A DNA stretch of 64,000 nucleotides, from the NCBI GenBank assembly GCA_019843655.1, contig JACDQD010000010.1, positions 5,687,637 to 5,751,636 of the forward strand, written 5' to 3'. Position numbers and translations under genes: made by a program. Of this stretch, positions 1 through 12,905 are shown piece after piece. How positions within the stretch are numbered: the stretch's first letter is position 1; every line of letters begins with the position of its first letter. Below the pieces are notes generated by a model. It saw only the letters and a list, made by a program, of their open reading frames with translations. It had not been told where the DNA came from and did no database searches. The DNA comes from Lethocerus indicus (taxonomy: Eukaryota; Arthropoda; Insecta; Hemiptera; Belostomatidae).

Positions 1-56
1 AAAACAAGAAAAAATTTGGGCCAAACATCGAATGAAAATGTGATACTGCCTAAAAA

Positions 57-290
57 CTGTTATTAACAGTACGGCTCTCGATACTCAACCCGCAATACGC
101 ACGGGTTGTGCAGTTTTAGTATTAGCGCCGTACAATTGCAACAGCGATGATATTTAATTCAAATGAGTTTACCGGAGTTTTACGACCTCCGTTCGTGATA
201 TATTTAAGTTACTGAAAAAATTAAAAAAACTTGGGTTATATTTATAAAAGACTCCATTAGCTAATTTAAACAATAAGCCAGTTTATTTAA
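57..290 (+). repeat. Dispersed repeat family C, copy 1
   Basis: Shares TACGGCTCTCGATACTCAAC, GTATTAGCGCCGTACAATTG and TCAAATGAGTTTACCGGAGT with copies at 3.78 and 4.47 kb. No coding capacity was seen. Confidence 0.75.
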
Positions 291-446
291 TGTCTGTTGT
301 AAATAAAGCATTTGAAAGATAAGTATTTACATTTCTTTTACTAGATTATAGTTTCGGCGGGCCTATAATTGTAACGCGTTTGGACCCTCGTGGATTAAAC
401 GTTGTACGCCTGAAAATCTTTAGATAACATTTTTATTTAAATAAAA

Positions 447-775
447 TACCCCCATACGCGACTCAAAACAACAGATCTCAATCGCAAATTTGGACTCTTT
501 TGAAAAGGACATCAAAACTTTCAATAGACAACAAACTTACAATATACAAATCCATTTTAAAACCGACACGGACTTATGGAATAGAACTATGGGGTTCCGC
601 CAAGAAATCCAAATTCGCCCGCATCCAGAGATTCCAGTCAAAAGTCCTTCGTACCATCCATAATGCTCCCGGGTATGTTTCTAACCGAACAATCCATAAT
701 GACCTCAACATACCGAAAACACTCAACGTTTGTACCAATAACTTTATGTAGTGGATTGTACAAAAATAAAAAGGT
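447..775 (+). pseudogene. Jockey-type non-LTR retrotransposon remnant, RT C-terminal end
   Basis: The open frame 500-751 encodes residues such as YKSILKPTRTYGIELWGSA, RIQRFQSKVLRTI and NAPGYVSNRTIHNDLNIP. These are the characteristic block after the reverse transcriptase of Jockey-clade elements. There is no upstream RT, so the copy is 5'-truncated. An A-rich tail follows at about 755-790. The usual sequence CCCCATACGCGACTC opens the preserved part. Confidence 0.85.
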
Positions 776-1897
776 TTAAAAAAAAATTTAGATAAGATAA
801 TATTAGTGAGAAAGTGGAAAGTCTGTCAATTTTTTCGTGTGAAATAAAGGCCGCATTGAATTGTGAGAATCTTTATTGGAATAAACAATACAATCTCGGT
901 CGGTATTATCTGGGCGCTTCTTAGGAACAAATTAAAATACCGGGAGTTAAAATGTGCCTCGGTTGGCGGCTCGGTGGGGGGGGTGGCGCTGTGGCGGGGG
1001 CGGATGTGGGTCACTATCTCCGTTGCGGTGCCGCCCCCGCTGCACTAACGCCGCCCCTTAATGTCTCCACTGCGGAAGAATATCGAGATAAGGGAGCGGA
1101 GAGAGCTCCTCAACCTCCGCCCGCCCCCGGCCTTCGGGGGTAATCAGCGCTGGCCGGGGGGCGGCGGCGGCGGCGAGGCACACTCAGATTGCCGAATCTC
1201 CACAATTTCCAGCATCGATTCCGCGCCCCGCGGAGATACCCCGCCGACGAGTTGGCGCTCCCTACGTAGAGATTAAAATGTGGAAATTAAACGGCAAATA
1301 TCCTGATTGAAATAACGTACCGCGGGGAAGAGGCAGAAAAAATTAAAGTCCAAACAAAACGGACAGTCATTCCAAACCCTAGTAGACCACATAACGTGTA
1401 TTCCAAATTATAGCATATAATTATGAGTGAAACTGATTTTATTGCTAATAGTTTGTAAGCTTATGTTCCGAAAGCGGGTTTCGGTATAGAGACATTTAAA
1501 TTTGGTTTCATTAATGAACTATTCTGTCGAAATGAATAGACTGAAAGAAAACGCGTTAAATTGTATAAGACGTTTTTTTTCAACTTTAATTAAAATCAGT
1601 TCAGATGTAGAAAAAAGTTTGAGAACCGGACTTCCGTTTACTCTTGTCGAGCCGTTTCGAAGCGCCGCTTTTCGTTTTATTTTTTTTTTACCGGAAAGGT
1701 TTTAATTATGAACGCGAAAACAAACCGGGAGGGCGGGCGTTCGGACGGCGGGGGATGAGGCGTCCGTACGCGCTTAGGGGTTGTTGACCGTCGGGAGTAC
1801 GGTATCGACTGCCGCTTCCAAACGGAAACGCTCCGGGGGTTTGCTTTTCACACCTCTAGTTTCACCTTCAAGCCGGCCTACGTAGGTTTAACTTATT
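776..1897. other. Gene-free stretch
   Basis: The interval contains a GC-rich patch (960-1260) and AT-rich sequence either side. Short overlapping open frames exist, but none resembles a known protein and none has splice context. Confidence 0.5.
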
Positions 1898-1966
1898 GTA
1901 GGTTCGTGATGTTTCTGTCTCCTCTCGCTGGTTTGGTCTTTTGCTAGACCGGTTTCGGCTGTTCAC
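1898..1966 (+). mobile_element. Hairpin-MITE fragment (AGACCGGTTTCGGC family)
   Basis: One arm only: GTTTCTGTCTCCTCTCGCTG, then GGTTTGGTCTTTTGCTAGAC and CGGTTTCGGCTG. The rest of the element is missing. Confidence 0.75.
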
Positions 1967-2142
1967 TTATCTACGTAGTAATTTTTAACATCACCCAGAC
2001 TAAGTAAGAGAACTATTTCACCGCCGTCCGTGGGCGGGGGTGGGGCCCCCCGATTTCCCGGTGGGTATCGATCAAGGGGTTCGATAATTGCCATTATTCA
2101 CATTATAATAGATAATGGTCTGGAGTAGGGAGCGGAGAGTCA

Positions 2143-2244
<102 letters not shown>

Positions 2245-2554
2245 GAGTGCGGGATGGTGGTATACGTCTATGCGTTGGTTCCTCTAAGGGGGTGTTGTGG
2301 GGTGGTGGGAGGTGGCTCGGTTGCCAGGATACAGCCCCCTTTGTCACCTCAGTTGGCTAATTAAAGGAGTCTTCCTTCGACCCCTCAGCGACCTCAATCA
2401 CGTCCCACACTTCCACACCGTGTTCGGCCGAGATTAACACGACGGCCACCGAATCACTTCTGGATACCGCCGCGTTTGATCATAGCGCACTTCAGCGGGG
2501 AGTGGGGAACGACGTTCATTATATCACAAAACGGCGCCTATTTCAACCCAGGAC

Positions 2555-3040
2555 TCCCATACGCGACTGGAAACAACAGATCTAAATCGTAAATTTGGAC
2601 TTTTGAGGCCTCTTTTGAAAAGGACATAAAATCTCACAATAGACAACAAACTGACAATATACAAATCCATATTAAAACAGACTTACGGAATAGAACTATG
2701 GGGTTCCGCCAATAAATCCAACACGCATCCAGAGATTCCAGTCAAAAGTCCTTTGTTTCGTCCTTAATTCTCCCCGGTATGTTTCTAACCGAGTAATCCA
2801 CAAATGACCTCAACATACCGACAGTCGACGAAGTTGCAAAATCCCAGTTCCTGAAGTCCACTCCCGCCTTTCTCCTCATCCTAACCCACTCGTTCAGTCC
2901 CTTTCCTCCCTTACCCATCCGTTATCCCCAACACATCGGGTGGTTTCTTTATCGAGACAAACACGTGAAAAAAATATACACGTACCGATTGTACTTATAG
3001 CTGTAGAGTTGATTGTGCCAAAGAAAAAAAGTTCAAGAAA
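2555..3040 (+). pseudogene. Jockey-type retrotransposon remnant (variant 3' region)
   Basis: Matches the 447-775 copy from CATACGCGACTGGAAACAAC through GGAATAGAACTATGGGGTTC to CCTCAACATACCGACAGTCG, with small deletions that break the frame. It then carries an extra 3' segment of about 150 bases ending in TGATTGTGCC and an A-rich tail. The same extra segment occurs in the copy at 52.3 kb, defining a subfamily. Confidence 0.8.
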
Positions 3041-3659
3041 TAAAGCCAGACCGATTTTGGCTTCTCGCCATCATAAGATGCCCTATCAACCCCATCAATG
3101 CAAATTCAATCTCATTTCCTACATATTATTTTTAATTTATTGGGTCGACCCTCTCTGGTTAGGGGAGGGCCGAATTGCAATTTTGTGCAAGTTCTAGATT
3201 ATAATGGGACATAAAAAGGAAATTTATCGGTGCAGTATCGTCATGACCATATCGGCTTCCGTCCAAATAAAGACTGCTGTCGGTCTATCCAAATGCAAAT
3301 AATATGGTATACCATCACGAAACAAGAACTGCTGGAAGGATACTTGAATCTATCGATGGCCTTCTAAAAAAAGCGATACAAATCGTACACCAAGGAAATA
3401 TTTACGTATTGAACATATTATTTACCTGAAGGATTCTAAATGTACAGCTGATTCCCACCTGATTCCAGCTAAATGTCTCGTTTTGGAGCCAACGTTCGTA
3501 CGTAAAATGTGTGCGTGGGGGCTCCCTACAAGTAAGTATGGTGGGTTCCTGGAAAAGTACCAATTTTGAGGTCACCGGCTATTAGGGTTTTGCGCAATTT
3601 AGATTTTCTAATCGGGCTCTAATCCCGATTCAATTGCAAATTTCAACTGAGAAAGCTTA

Positions 3660-3985
3660 TATAATGCCCAGTGCCTAGTATCCGCTCTGAAACCCGTCAC
3701 TATTTATTGTAACACGTAATGTAATCTAATTCACAATTGTTAATAAAATAAGCTGGGTTTAGAATCAAGTAAACTAAATTTTACTAACAATACGGCTCTT
3801 GTTACTTGACCCGCAATACAAGTGAATTAGCGCCGTGTAATTGCAGTCGCGGTGATATTTAATTCAAATGAGTTTACCGGAGTTTTACGACTTCACTCGT
3901 GATCTATTATTCATGTTGCTAAAAAAATTAAAAAACTAGTTATATTTCTGAAAGAATCCATTAGCTACTAATATCCAGTGGTTCG
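3660..3985 (+). repeat. Dispersed repeat family C, copy 2
   Basis: The core 3783-3975 matches copy 1 (AATACGGCTCTTGTTACTTG, GATATTTAATTCAAATGAGT). The part before it, 3690-3765 (AATCTAATTCACAATTGTTA), matches 4700-4770, so the repeat unit is longer than the core. Confidence 0.7.
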
Positions 3986-4464
3986 GGACACCTTTTGTTC
4001 AGTTTAATAATTTCTTTCTGTTGTTATTGCTAACGCTCTCAGTAATTAAAACTAACACCAACATTATTTTAAACAATAAACATTTAGGATATTTATAAAA
4101 TAAATACGCAATAATAAATATTCAAAATTACGAAATGTTGCAAAAATTAAAACACCATTTCTTAATAATAACCTAAACTTGATTAAATGTTGTAAACTGT
4201 AAAACGAACAAATTAAGCAAATTAAAGAAATTTAATAAAATACGTAGATGCTAGTTTTGTTTTATGAAACCAGCATTGATGTATTTTAGCTTATTAGGAG
4301 TGAAATCCGTTCTATTTTTTGTTCTCATTTTTAGGACCTAAATTGTATGCTGTAAATAATTTCAATGTTTTTATATAATAAAATTATTTATCCTGAAATA
4401 AAGCACACAATGAAAATATAAATTAGAAAATCTAGAATTAGAAAAAAAGAATATTTGATAGCAT

Positions 4465-4775
4465 TAAATTTGATTAACAATACGGCTCTTGATACTAGAC
4501 TCGCAATACAAAAGAGTAGTGCAGGTTTAGTATTAGCGCTGTGGAATTGAAATAGCAATGGTAATTAAGTCGAATGTATTTACAGGAGTTAGTACATTCT
4601 CTCGATATTTATGATTTGTATATTGTTATATAAAATATTATAAAGTTATTTGTCCTAAAATATACCAAGCAAGGAACATACGCGCCATACGCGGTAAAAC
4701 CAATCACTATTTGTTCGCGTAATATAACCTAATTCACGATTGGCTGTTAATAAACTAAACTGGGTTTAAAATGGA
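4465..4775 (+). repeat. Dispersed repeat family C, copy 3
   Basis: The core at 4476-4600 (CAATACGGCTCTTGATACTA) and the block at 4700-4770 (ATAACCTAATTCACGATTGG, AAACTGGGTTTAAAATG) occur in the reverse order compared with copy 2, which suggests partial tandem duplication. Confidence 0.65.
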
Positions 4776-4785
4776 GGAATTTATT

Positions 4786-4830
4786 CGTGTAGGTGAGGCC
4801 TGTGTATATTGCACTATACACCTACACATC
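4786..4830. repeat. Short inverted repeat
   Basis: GTGTAGGTG and CACCTACAC flank about 25 bases and could form a small hairpin. No known function is assigned. Confidence 0.4.
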
Positions 4831-4869
4831 TAACCCAGTGGGTAAAATATATATAAAAATAAAAAATTA

Positions 4870-6777
4870 AATCCACGCCTGCAGTCTGGATTCATTTCAA
4901 CTTGGCGGTAGAAGAGTATCTCTTTACCGCTGGTCTTTTATTTGTACAAAACTGTTATTATAATTTCTCCTTTCGAGAATCGTATTAAAGAAAACGTCCG
5001 CACTGGACGGAAAGCAATTTTATAATAAGAGTTTATTCTGTACACCGTCCCGCCGTAAGGATATCGAATTTCTTATAAATTCTTTCCATGAAAGCTTTTC
5101 ATTTCGGCAGGAGTTTTATGACCGGCTCAACGGGCCCATAAGGTGGGACGCTGTAAATCTATCGGCCGATATGTGATGGGAATATCCCCAGTACTGCCTC
5201 ACGTTCTTCGCTTGAATATCTACTCAGGTGTTGGTGGTCCCTGAGAAATACCTCGGTCCGTAATATTGGTCTCGATAGTTAAAAAGTGTATACCAGTATA
5301 CCTGATATATTGGTCGGCCTACTGACGGACGCTAGTGTTGGTCTGGCGACCAGCCGAAACCGGTCTAGAGAAAAGCCAAACGAGCGAGTGGAGGCGGAAG
5401 ATGGAATTCCATTATTCTTCTTTCCGCTCTCCCTTCCTTGTACTTTTCCCGCCCAACAACAAAGCGGGACCTCTCCTTTAAAACGATCTTCAACTTCAAT
5501 CGCGGCATCCAATTATTTCGTCCACAAGGAGGTTATTGGCCCACTAACCAACCGCATTACCGGCTGCAAGTGGGTTGCCAATCTTCCAATAAAACGATAT
5601 CCCGTGGCGCCAAATAAATCCAACGTTAACGCCAATACTTTGTAAATGCTGCTTGATTTTAATCATATTGGGCTGACGGTTATTGTATCAAAGCTTAAAT
5701 TAAACCAAGAGAACGACGTGGCCGAGATAGTGTTGAAAAGATGCTTCACCGGCAGCAGAAATGCGTACCTTAAATTTCCTTCATGCAAAGTGTACGAAAT
5801 CGTGCTGTGGGGATATATATACCAACTCCTAAAAAATTAAATCTATTCAATCAGTAAGCCTTTGTTCCGGATCTAACATCCTTCAATTCCGAACTATCCT
5901 ATCACTACAATTTCTCCATCAAAAGTACACTCGTCTTAATGAGTCGCACTGCTAACTCTGAATATTTAATTTTTAAATATAATTTCAATATTTTAGAGTT
6001 AAAATAAAAAGTTCAGCCCTACTCCTCCTTCTTGGGTTCGATGATAAAGCAGATATAGAATATCGGATCTCCGTTTACAAAAATGCTGTTTATTCTGAGG
6101 ATGGACAAGATGTTGTAGAGTATTATAACATTTGCAAATTTCTGCAGGTAAGTGTGGACTGGAGGGTGGGGTTGGTTGGGTGTTCTGTTACTAGGTGACA
6201 GTTTCAGAGGCTATTCACCGTCGGGGTGCGACGGTCCCCTCAGGGTCTTTTGTCATGTGAATTGACTAATTAAGGGACTGGGTGTGAGACCCCCCTCAAG
6301 TCGGGGGTGGGGGTGGGGGTGGGTATGAGCTCATTATTTCATCGGAGGGTGGCGGGGTCGGGGGCGTTTCACGGTACGGGTAAGGACTTCGTACTCCCTC
6401 GACGGCTTTAATTTACTAAAAGTCCCCACCGAATCGCCCACCGCCCCCAACTGCGTCGCCCACTCCCTAGAACCCCGTTAATTCGGCAACCTTCTCAAAT
6501 TAGAGTGGTGAAAGGAGCCGGCCGGACGGGTGGCCCCCGGTATCGGGGGAAGACACTTCGCACAACGGTATCGGCCTACAAAAGAGAGGGAGAAAGGGGA
6601 GAGAGTGAGAGAAAGGGATATGGAGGGGGATGGGGCGGTTGTGCCGCGGGGATGCCGCCAACCCCCAGAGATATTGATCGAAACCCAGACCGGATTTGTC
6701 GTCTGCCCCATACCACCCTCTACAGGCCTCCCCCCCTTTTTTCCCTTTCCAAATTGTACAACTCTATCGTTTAATTT
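4870..6777. other. Gene-free stretch
   Basis: Apart from the MITE fragment at 5343, I see no element. The 119-codon frame at 5286-5645 overlaps that fragment and has no recognisable domain. G-rich (GGGGGT)n-like sequence lies near 6300-6330. Confidence 0.5.
5343..5394 (-). mobile_element. Hairpin-MITE fragment
   Basis: A diverged reverse-complement arm, AGCCGAAACCGGTCTAG followed by AAAAGCCAAACGAGCGAG, related to the same family. Confidence 0.5.
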
Positions 6778-7200
6778 AGAATACCTGTTTTGTGGTCTGC
6801 CAGGGGTTGGAATACCGTAGATTTCGCGTTTCTGTTTCCTCTCGCTAGTTTGGCCTTTCGCTAGACCGGTTTAGTAGCGGTGTTAGTCACTGTTAGCACT
6901 TTGGATGTTTTTTGGACATCCTCACTGCACTGTCACTTTCACATGGTACGAAGGACTTTTGACTGAAATCTGTGTTTCTGTTTCCTCTCGCTAGTTTGGC
7001 CTTTTGCTAGACCGGTTTCGGCTGCTCCCCATCTTCAGTTGCGTTGTTAGCCACTTTGGCAGTTCGGATGTCTTTTCGGGCATCCTCACAGTACTGTCAC
7101 TGTCACTTGTACTGTCAATACCAAAGTGCCAAAAGCGACTGAAGATGGGTCTGGCAAGAGACCAAACCGGCGAGAGGAGACAGAAACACACGAAATCTAC
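6778..7200 (+). mobile_element. Two hairpin-MITE units side by side
   Basis: A first, partial unit (6778-6965) has the terminal motif TACCTGTTTTGTGGTCTGCC and one arm. A second unit (about 6978-7200) has both arms: it starts GTTTCTGTTTCCTCTCGCTA and ends GCGAGAGGAGACAGAAACAC, so its ends can pair. The AT-poor middle carries GGGCATCCTCAC and CACTGTCACTTGTAC blocks seen in other copies. Confidence 0.8.
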
Positions 7201-10200
7201 TCTATCGTTCAACGTCCGGATTAAACGCTCGAAGGATGGAGAATGTTTCATCTCGCATGAACACAGTAAATCCCAACACATTCTTACAAACTGAAAATCG
7301 TAACGAACACTATCGGATGGTGTGACACTGAATAAACAAACCTAAACGCATTCTGAGCCTATGAAATTACCGTCAACAAATTCAAGTGACTAATTAAATA
7401 GACGCCATGCTTACGCCATATTACGTAAAACCTCGTGCCCAATTAAATATTACAAAACTTGTAATGAGTTTGACGCTGGGTGGCAGAGTCAGCCAGCTAG
7501 TTTCAGCTAGCGATAATAATACAACGCGGGGTTAAAAATTTTACTGAACTCCTTCTTGAGAGGAAACAAATGATAGAGGAGAAGAGCGGTAAATAATTAA
7601 CGGGTCTGTTTTTTTCACCCAATGTACATTACGATTTACGGTTCGGTTCGATGGCTGTTACTTCTGAAACCGTCCTGAGCTCTCCGATTTCGAGAGGATG
7701 TTCGCGTCTTTGATCTCGGTGAGTAGTGGGGAAGATTCGTATCGCGTTCGCCATACAAGTTATTTTGTCGAATATTTAGTTGGTGGATGTTCGAAATAGA
7801 CATATCCCTCACCAGCCCCAAACCGCCAAACGCGCGTAATCACCATCATTGCAACTATGAAATAAATTAAATAGTTGTAATTAATAAAAGGGAGGTAGCG
7901 ACAGCCAAGAACTTAACGCAATTTCTTGTTGGCTCAGTAAGCTGCGTTAAGAACAACGACTTCTTAAGTGGGTTCCTGGATTAAGACCAAATACGAAATT
8001 TCCATCCTAGGCGCTATTCCGAATGTTCAAAATTGCCATAAGAAAATACGTTCTCATGATAAAATATTTATGATAAAATTTAATTGGGGGTAATCTCTTA
8101 TTGTTCAATTTAGTTTTGTTAATATTGAGTATTGTTGTAATACCACCTACATGTTGATTTCAGGTGGATACCGGTAATCGGGATAGGGCTGGAAGTATGT
8201 CCCCATGTCCCCGGTCTTACTCACGGAGAGGGGTGTACAGTGTACGTCCCCGAGAAGGGAAAAGCACGACCGACACCTGATCGATATTCTTCCATTCGCC
8301 GGCTCCGTAAACATGTTTCGTCTTTACCGAGGCGCTGTCGGGAGGAGGCGCTGTCAACTCCGTTTTAACATTCGGCCGTCGACGCCCCCGCCACCATCAC
8401 CACCCGCGAACCCCGAGCGAATGGAAAATAGGGGCGGACGCACTCTCTGTTCGCCACTTACCGCCTCTCTTCGGCAACCTTCTGCGCCGTGATTCCATAA
8501 ATAAAATTCCGGCAAAATGAAATTCCGGTTTTTCACACACTCCGCCCGCACGACGGCGCCAACGGCCTGACCTATAGCTCGGGCTCCGCCTTCCAGCCGC
8601 CATTATCCGGCTGCGGATAAACCTTCTCTGTGTCTTTTCCCAAACAAGAGGGAGAGAAGTTCAAGTATATACAAGAATTTATGAATTCGTACCCGATTTA
8701 TAAAAGGATGTATCGGCTACTTCATCATTATTACGGATACTTCGTTTCGATAATCGTAGTTTACTTAAAAAAAATTAATGGGGCGGTAAGTGATCTACGG
8801 GAGAGAGGGAATAGAAGCCGCGTAATTTTTTAATAACTTCAAATGAAATATGAGAATATCTCAATATCCAAACGAGAATATTAAATATTTCATTTCTCCT
8901 AGTCTGATATAAAACTAGAAATCCATAAGCAAGCTGTTTCTTTCTTATTATTTATCTTTTAAAATTCCCGAGGATTAATTTACCCGTCGGCGGGATCCCG
9001 TAAATCCACAGAGACTGTCGGGGTCCGAACGACGTCCCCCGGAGAAATTTTTCCAGCGGACGCCCCCCCCCCTTGCCACTTTCGCGGACTCATTTTCCTA
9101 TGGGGACGCTTACTTCGAAGCTCCGCCCCCCCCCTATCATTATAATTAGCGGAGTCGTACAAATTTAATATCCCAGAAGTCCTGCAGGAGGCTGCAGGCC
9201 GCTGAATTATAGGCCCCGCGGGAAATATAAAAGGTCCCGGCCTCCCTTCGCCCGCTCCCGGTTTTCCTCAAGGATCATTTTATCTGGCTCCGGTGGTGGT
9301 GGTGGATGGGAAAAATAACTTTTTTCGGTCGCACGCACGCTCCGGCGCACGGGCGCGACCTCCCGATTTGCCCCGAAGACCCATTAAGCAGTCTCCATCC
9401 GTCTCCTTTGAAAACCCTCAAGAATCTTTTTTTTTTATAAAATTTTTCACGACCAAGAGAGGAAATTTAAAATGTAAAAGGAGGGAAAGTCGTACTCAAT
9501 AGGAACGTGAATAACAATACATAATTGGCCATACCGATATCACCAGATATAATTCTTATGTTTCCAGCTGTAATGTTCGCAAATTACTTGTAAGAGATAA
9601 TTCAGAAGTGATGATAAGTTATAGTCTTCTCGATAAATATTATCTTGTCTGATCTGGGGCACGAGTCAATAACGACAAATACGAACTGATTACGAGCGGA
9701 TTTCAACTCTAGAGCTCTCTAGGGCACAAACATTATTAGGGAAAAAAAGAACAATTAATAATACCGGTGTTGTGGCTACAACATCCAATAAAACAACCAG
9801 AAAGTCGGTAAATAATTAGGTCAACTTGTATCACACTTCGCGAAACCGCGACAATAACATCAATATTGATTGGGGTTCGATTCCTGGGAAGAAACTCGGT
9901 TAGCAGGGGTTGACCTCCGATATTCCGGGATTATTCTGTTTCTGGAAATCACCTCAGCGATGGAACCGGTACCAGTTCCGAAACCTCAGAACCAGACCCC
10001 AAACGGAGTTCGCTCCATTCCGGTCTAGGAAAAATTCCGGAATAGCTGGGTCCCTACCCCTGTTAAGGTTCTTCTCACAGTATTACCTGATCTTACGGGG
10101 GACTATGATATTTATTGAAATATTACACAAGTCCTCATGACTGTAATCCTGCGCAATTAGGCTTCTTAGGCTGGGAAAACCGATGCCGTACCCTCAACCA

Positions 10201-10981
10201 CTCGTTCCCCAGTCTTATTATCCAATTATCCGTAAGTTCTGAGAAACGGTGTCTCCTCCCCACTGGCGCTGATTTATTCCGAACTGCCGAATTATTATCG
10301 AATTTTATTATGAATTATTATTATTATTATGAATTTTAACGACCGGGCCCAATTATTATCAGCCTCAACGTTTCCATCCCAGGACCGCCCAGCTTTCGCC
10401 CTCTTGCTTCATTCCCTCCGGTAATAGCGCCTTTTCCGTCCCCTCCCTACTTCTTTATTTTCCACCAATTATTTCGAGATCGTTTTTCGATCCCGCCTAA
10501 TTTCTTATGAATCGGTAAAAAATATATAAGAACGAAAAAAATACTTTTCGAAAGGTCGGAACAGAATGGCGAGGGGTTCATTGATATTTACATAATTAAA
10601 AAATATTTTTGTCTTACACCCACTGAATACTGGAATAGAATTCAATTTCATCCCACTCCTTATTGACGAGGTATTATGAAAAATTTGACCTTAACTTTCT
10701 TAGTTTTGTTGTACTGTTGGTATTTTGTAATTTTGTAATGTCGTTATTGTACCACCTACCCTGTTGTTGCATAATAATTAATTATTGATCCCTTCAACGG
10801 TCACTATTATTGCTGCAATTCACTGTCATCAATAGGCTTTTCAGTACAAAACTTTATTCAAACAAAACTGTGTTCCGGGCGCTCTCCAACTTGCTCCTTA
10901 TCTCAGCTCTAATTGATACGATCCCTCGGCTCTAATATTTTAGCGACTCATCGCCTACCGATGACGCTCTCGAGATACACA

Positions 10982-11016
10982 TCCCTCCATCCCTCCCTCC
11001 CTCCCTCCCTCCCTGC
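10982..11016 (+). repeat. (CCCT)n simple repeat
   Basis: About eight CCCT units. They are embedded in a pyrimidine-rich open frame that I regard as chance. Confidence 0.85.
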
Positions 11017-12867
11017 CCCAAACCCTCAGCGATTCCCGGTTATTGCAGTTGGAGAGTTTCCCGCCCGGAGAAAATCCCCTTTACCTCAATGTATATGTTT
11101 TCTTGGCCCCTCGTCGAAAACCCGAGCGTCTTATCTCGGTTCGCGGAGTCCGACTCCGTTGTTTCGTAATTTAATTCAGTGCCCCCCTCCCCCCTTCCCC
11201 AACCCCAACCCCCGGGGTTTTATTTTCAAACAGCCAAGTTTTTTTCTCTACGTATGGTCAATTTTAATAAAATCTGAGATTTTACGCCACTCCCCGTTTC
11301 GCTTTCCACTCCGCTTTTAATAAAGTCGAACCTTTTTATGGGACCGATATAAAAAAAAAATAATAAAACCCGAGAAAGAAGTAGCGGTTTCACTTTGGTG
11401 AAATTAGGGAAGCGACATTTTGCACGAATTCCTTTTTATTGGTCTCGGAATATTTCTTTGCTATTGTTATTATTTCCTTGTCTTCTCTTATTTCTCAGTA
11501 ATATTTGAGAAACAGTCGTTAGAACTTATTTCCCTATATTTTAAAATTCCCTCTTAATAGGAAGTTTCAAAGGTATTTATTTTTACGCTGAGTGCTCAGA
11601 CAATTAGAAGAACGGGGGCCTCAACGTGACGCCACGGGAGGTAACAAGCTTTGAACTAATAATATAAATTAGTTCGAAAGTTAATTTTTAACTTCATTAT
11701 TGAAAACATAACACTCACGCATGACACACAGAAGGGAGAATAAAGTGAAAGGAAAAAACACGCCTTCTCTGTGGCCAATGTCACCTGCTGTACGCAGACT
11801 TGGTGCGGCCGCCTTGAGCTGAGCATTAGCCGGTAGGCAAAAGTCTAATTATATTTTTCCTAATTCCGAAAATTCCCGCAGCCGCTATTCGAGGCTGTAA
11901 TTTGTTTTTCTCCTTCTTCTTGCTCTCTTTTTATTTTTTAATTCCCACTCGAATGGAGCATTGAAAACAAACTCGGTTCGGGCAAGTCCGCAGATTACAG
12001 TCTCGGCGAAAAACGGACAAAATCAACGCGAAATATCCGAGTAAATCGAATAAGTTCTGTTTTTGAGTTTGGGCTTCTGGTGTTCCGTTGTTGCCCAGCG
12101 AGTTCATAAACCAGGGTTCCGGGTACACGGGAGCGAATTTTAATGAAACTTTATCAATTTAACTTGTTAATAATACGTGAAAAGTTTATTGGGTTTCGGG
12201 ACGGAAATACTGTACGCCTTGTCCGCGGCTGGAAATGACAGTTTTCTCAATTAATTTTTTCCGTACATTAGCCGGAATCTTTGTGTTATATCGCTCTACT
12301 ATTTTTTTGGACAGTTAAACCAATTTTGATAAAGTTCCGAAGGAAGTTTTTGCCGAGTCTTGTTGAATCGGTGTGCGGACCCATTGGGAGCGGTCCGCCA
12401 TGGTGTGAAAAACGTATAGCGATTCGAAAATTAGTTAACTGTAACTAATTAACCGATATATAATATAGATTTTTACATATTCCTGATTTTCATACCCTCT
12501 TACAGACCTTTCTACGTCAATGCATTGTAACAAGGGCTATATGACCCATGGAACATTAAAGATATCATTACTGACGGATTTTTATATATCGAATGATACA
12601 AAAATGCGTAATTATTTTCCGAACCTTCGCGGAAAACATTGTCCCAAATATCTTGAACGAAAAAAACTTTCCATTCGAGGGATAACTAAGAGGCAAACGA
12701 ATTGTTCGGGAATAACATGTCTAAAATGAAGACAGCGCGTGAATGTTGAAATTAACCCGAGGGAAGCCGAAGGCAAAAGGTGGAAGGGCGAAACTAGGGG
12801 CGTGGGGGGGAAGGCGATAATAATTGGGCTCAGTCGTTAAAAAGCAGTTAGGAATAAATCACCGGGC

Positions 12868-12905
12868 GGGAGAGAGAGAGAGAGAGAGGGAGAGAATGAG
12901 AGAGC
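12868..12905 (+). repeat. (GA)n simple repeat
   Basis: A short GA run with GGGA interruptions. Confidence 0.8.

Noticed and set aside
9860..9880. GGTTCGATTCC, a tRNA B-box-like word
   Set aside because: No A box or cloverleaf can be drawn from the 70 bases upstream.
10913..11320. 135-codon Pro/Ser-rich frame
   Set aside because: It is driven by CCCT repeats and pyrimidine-rich composition.
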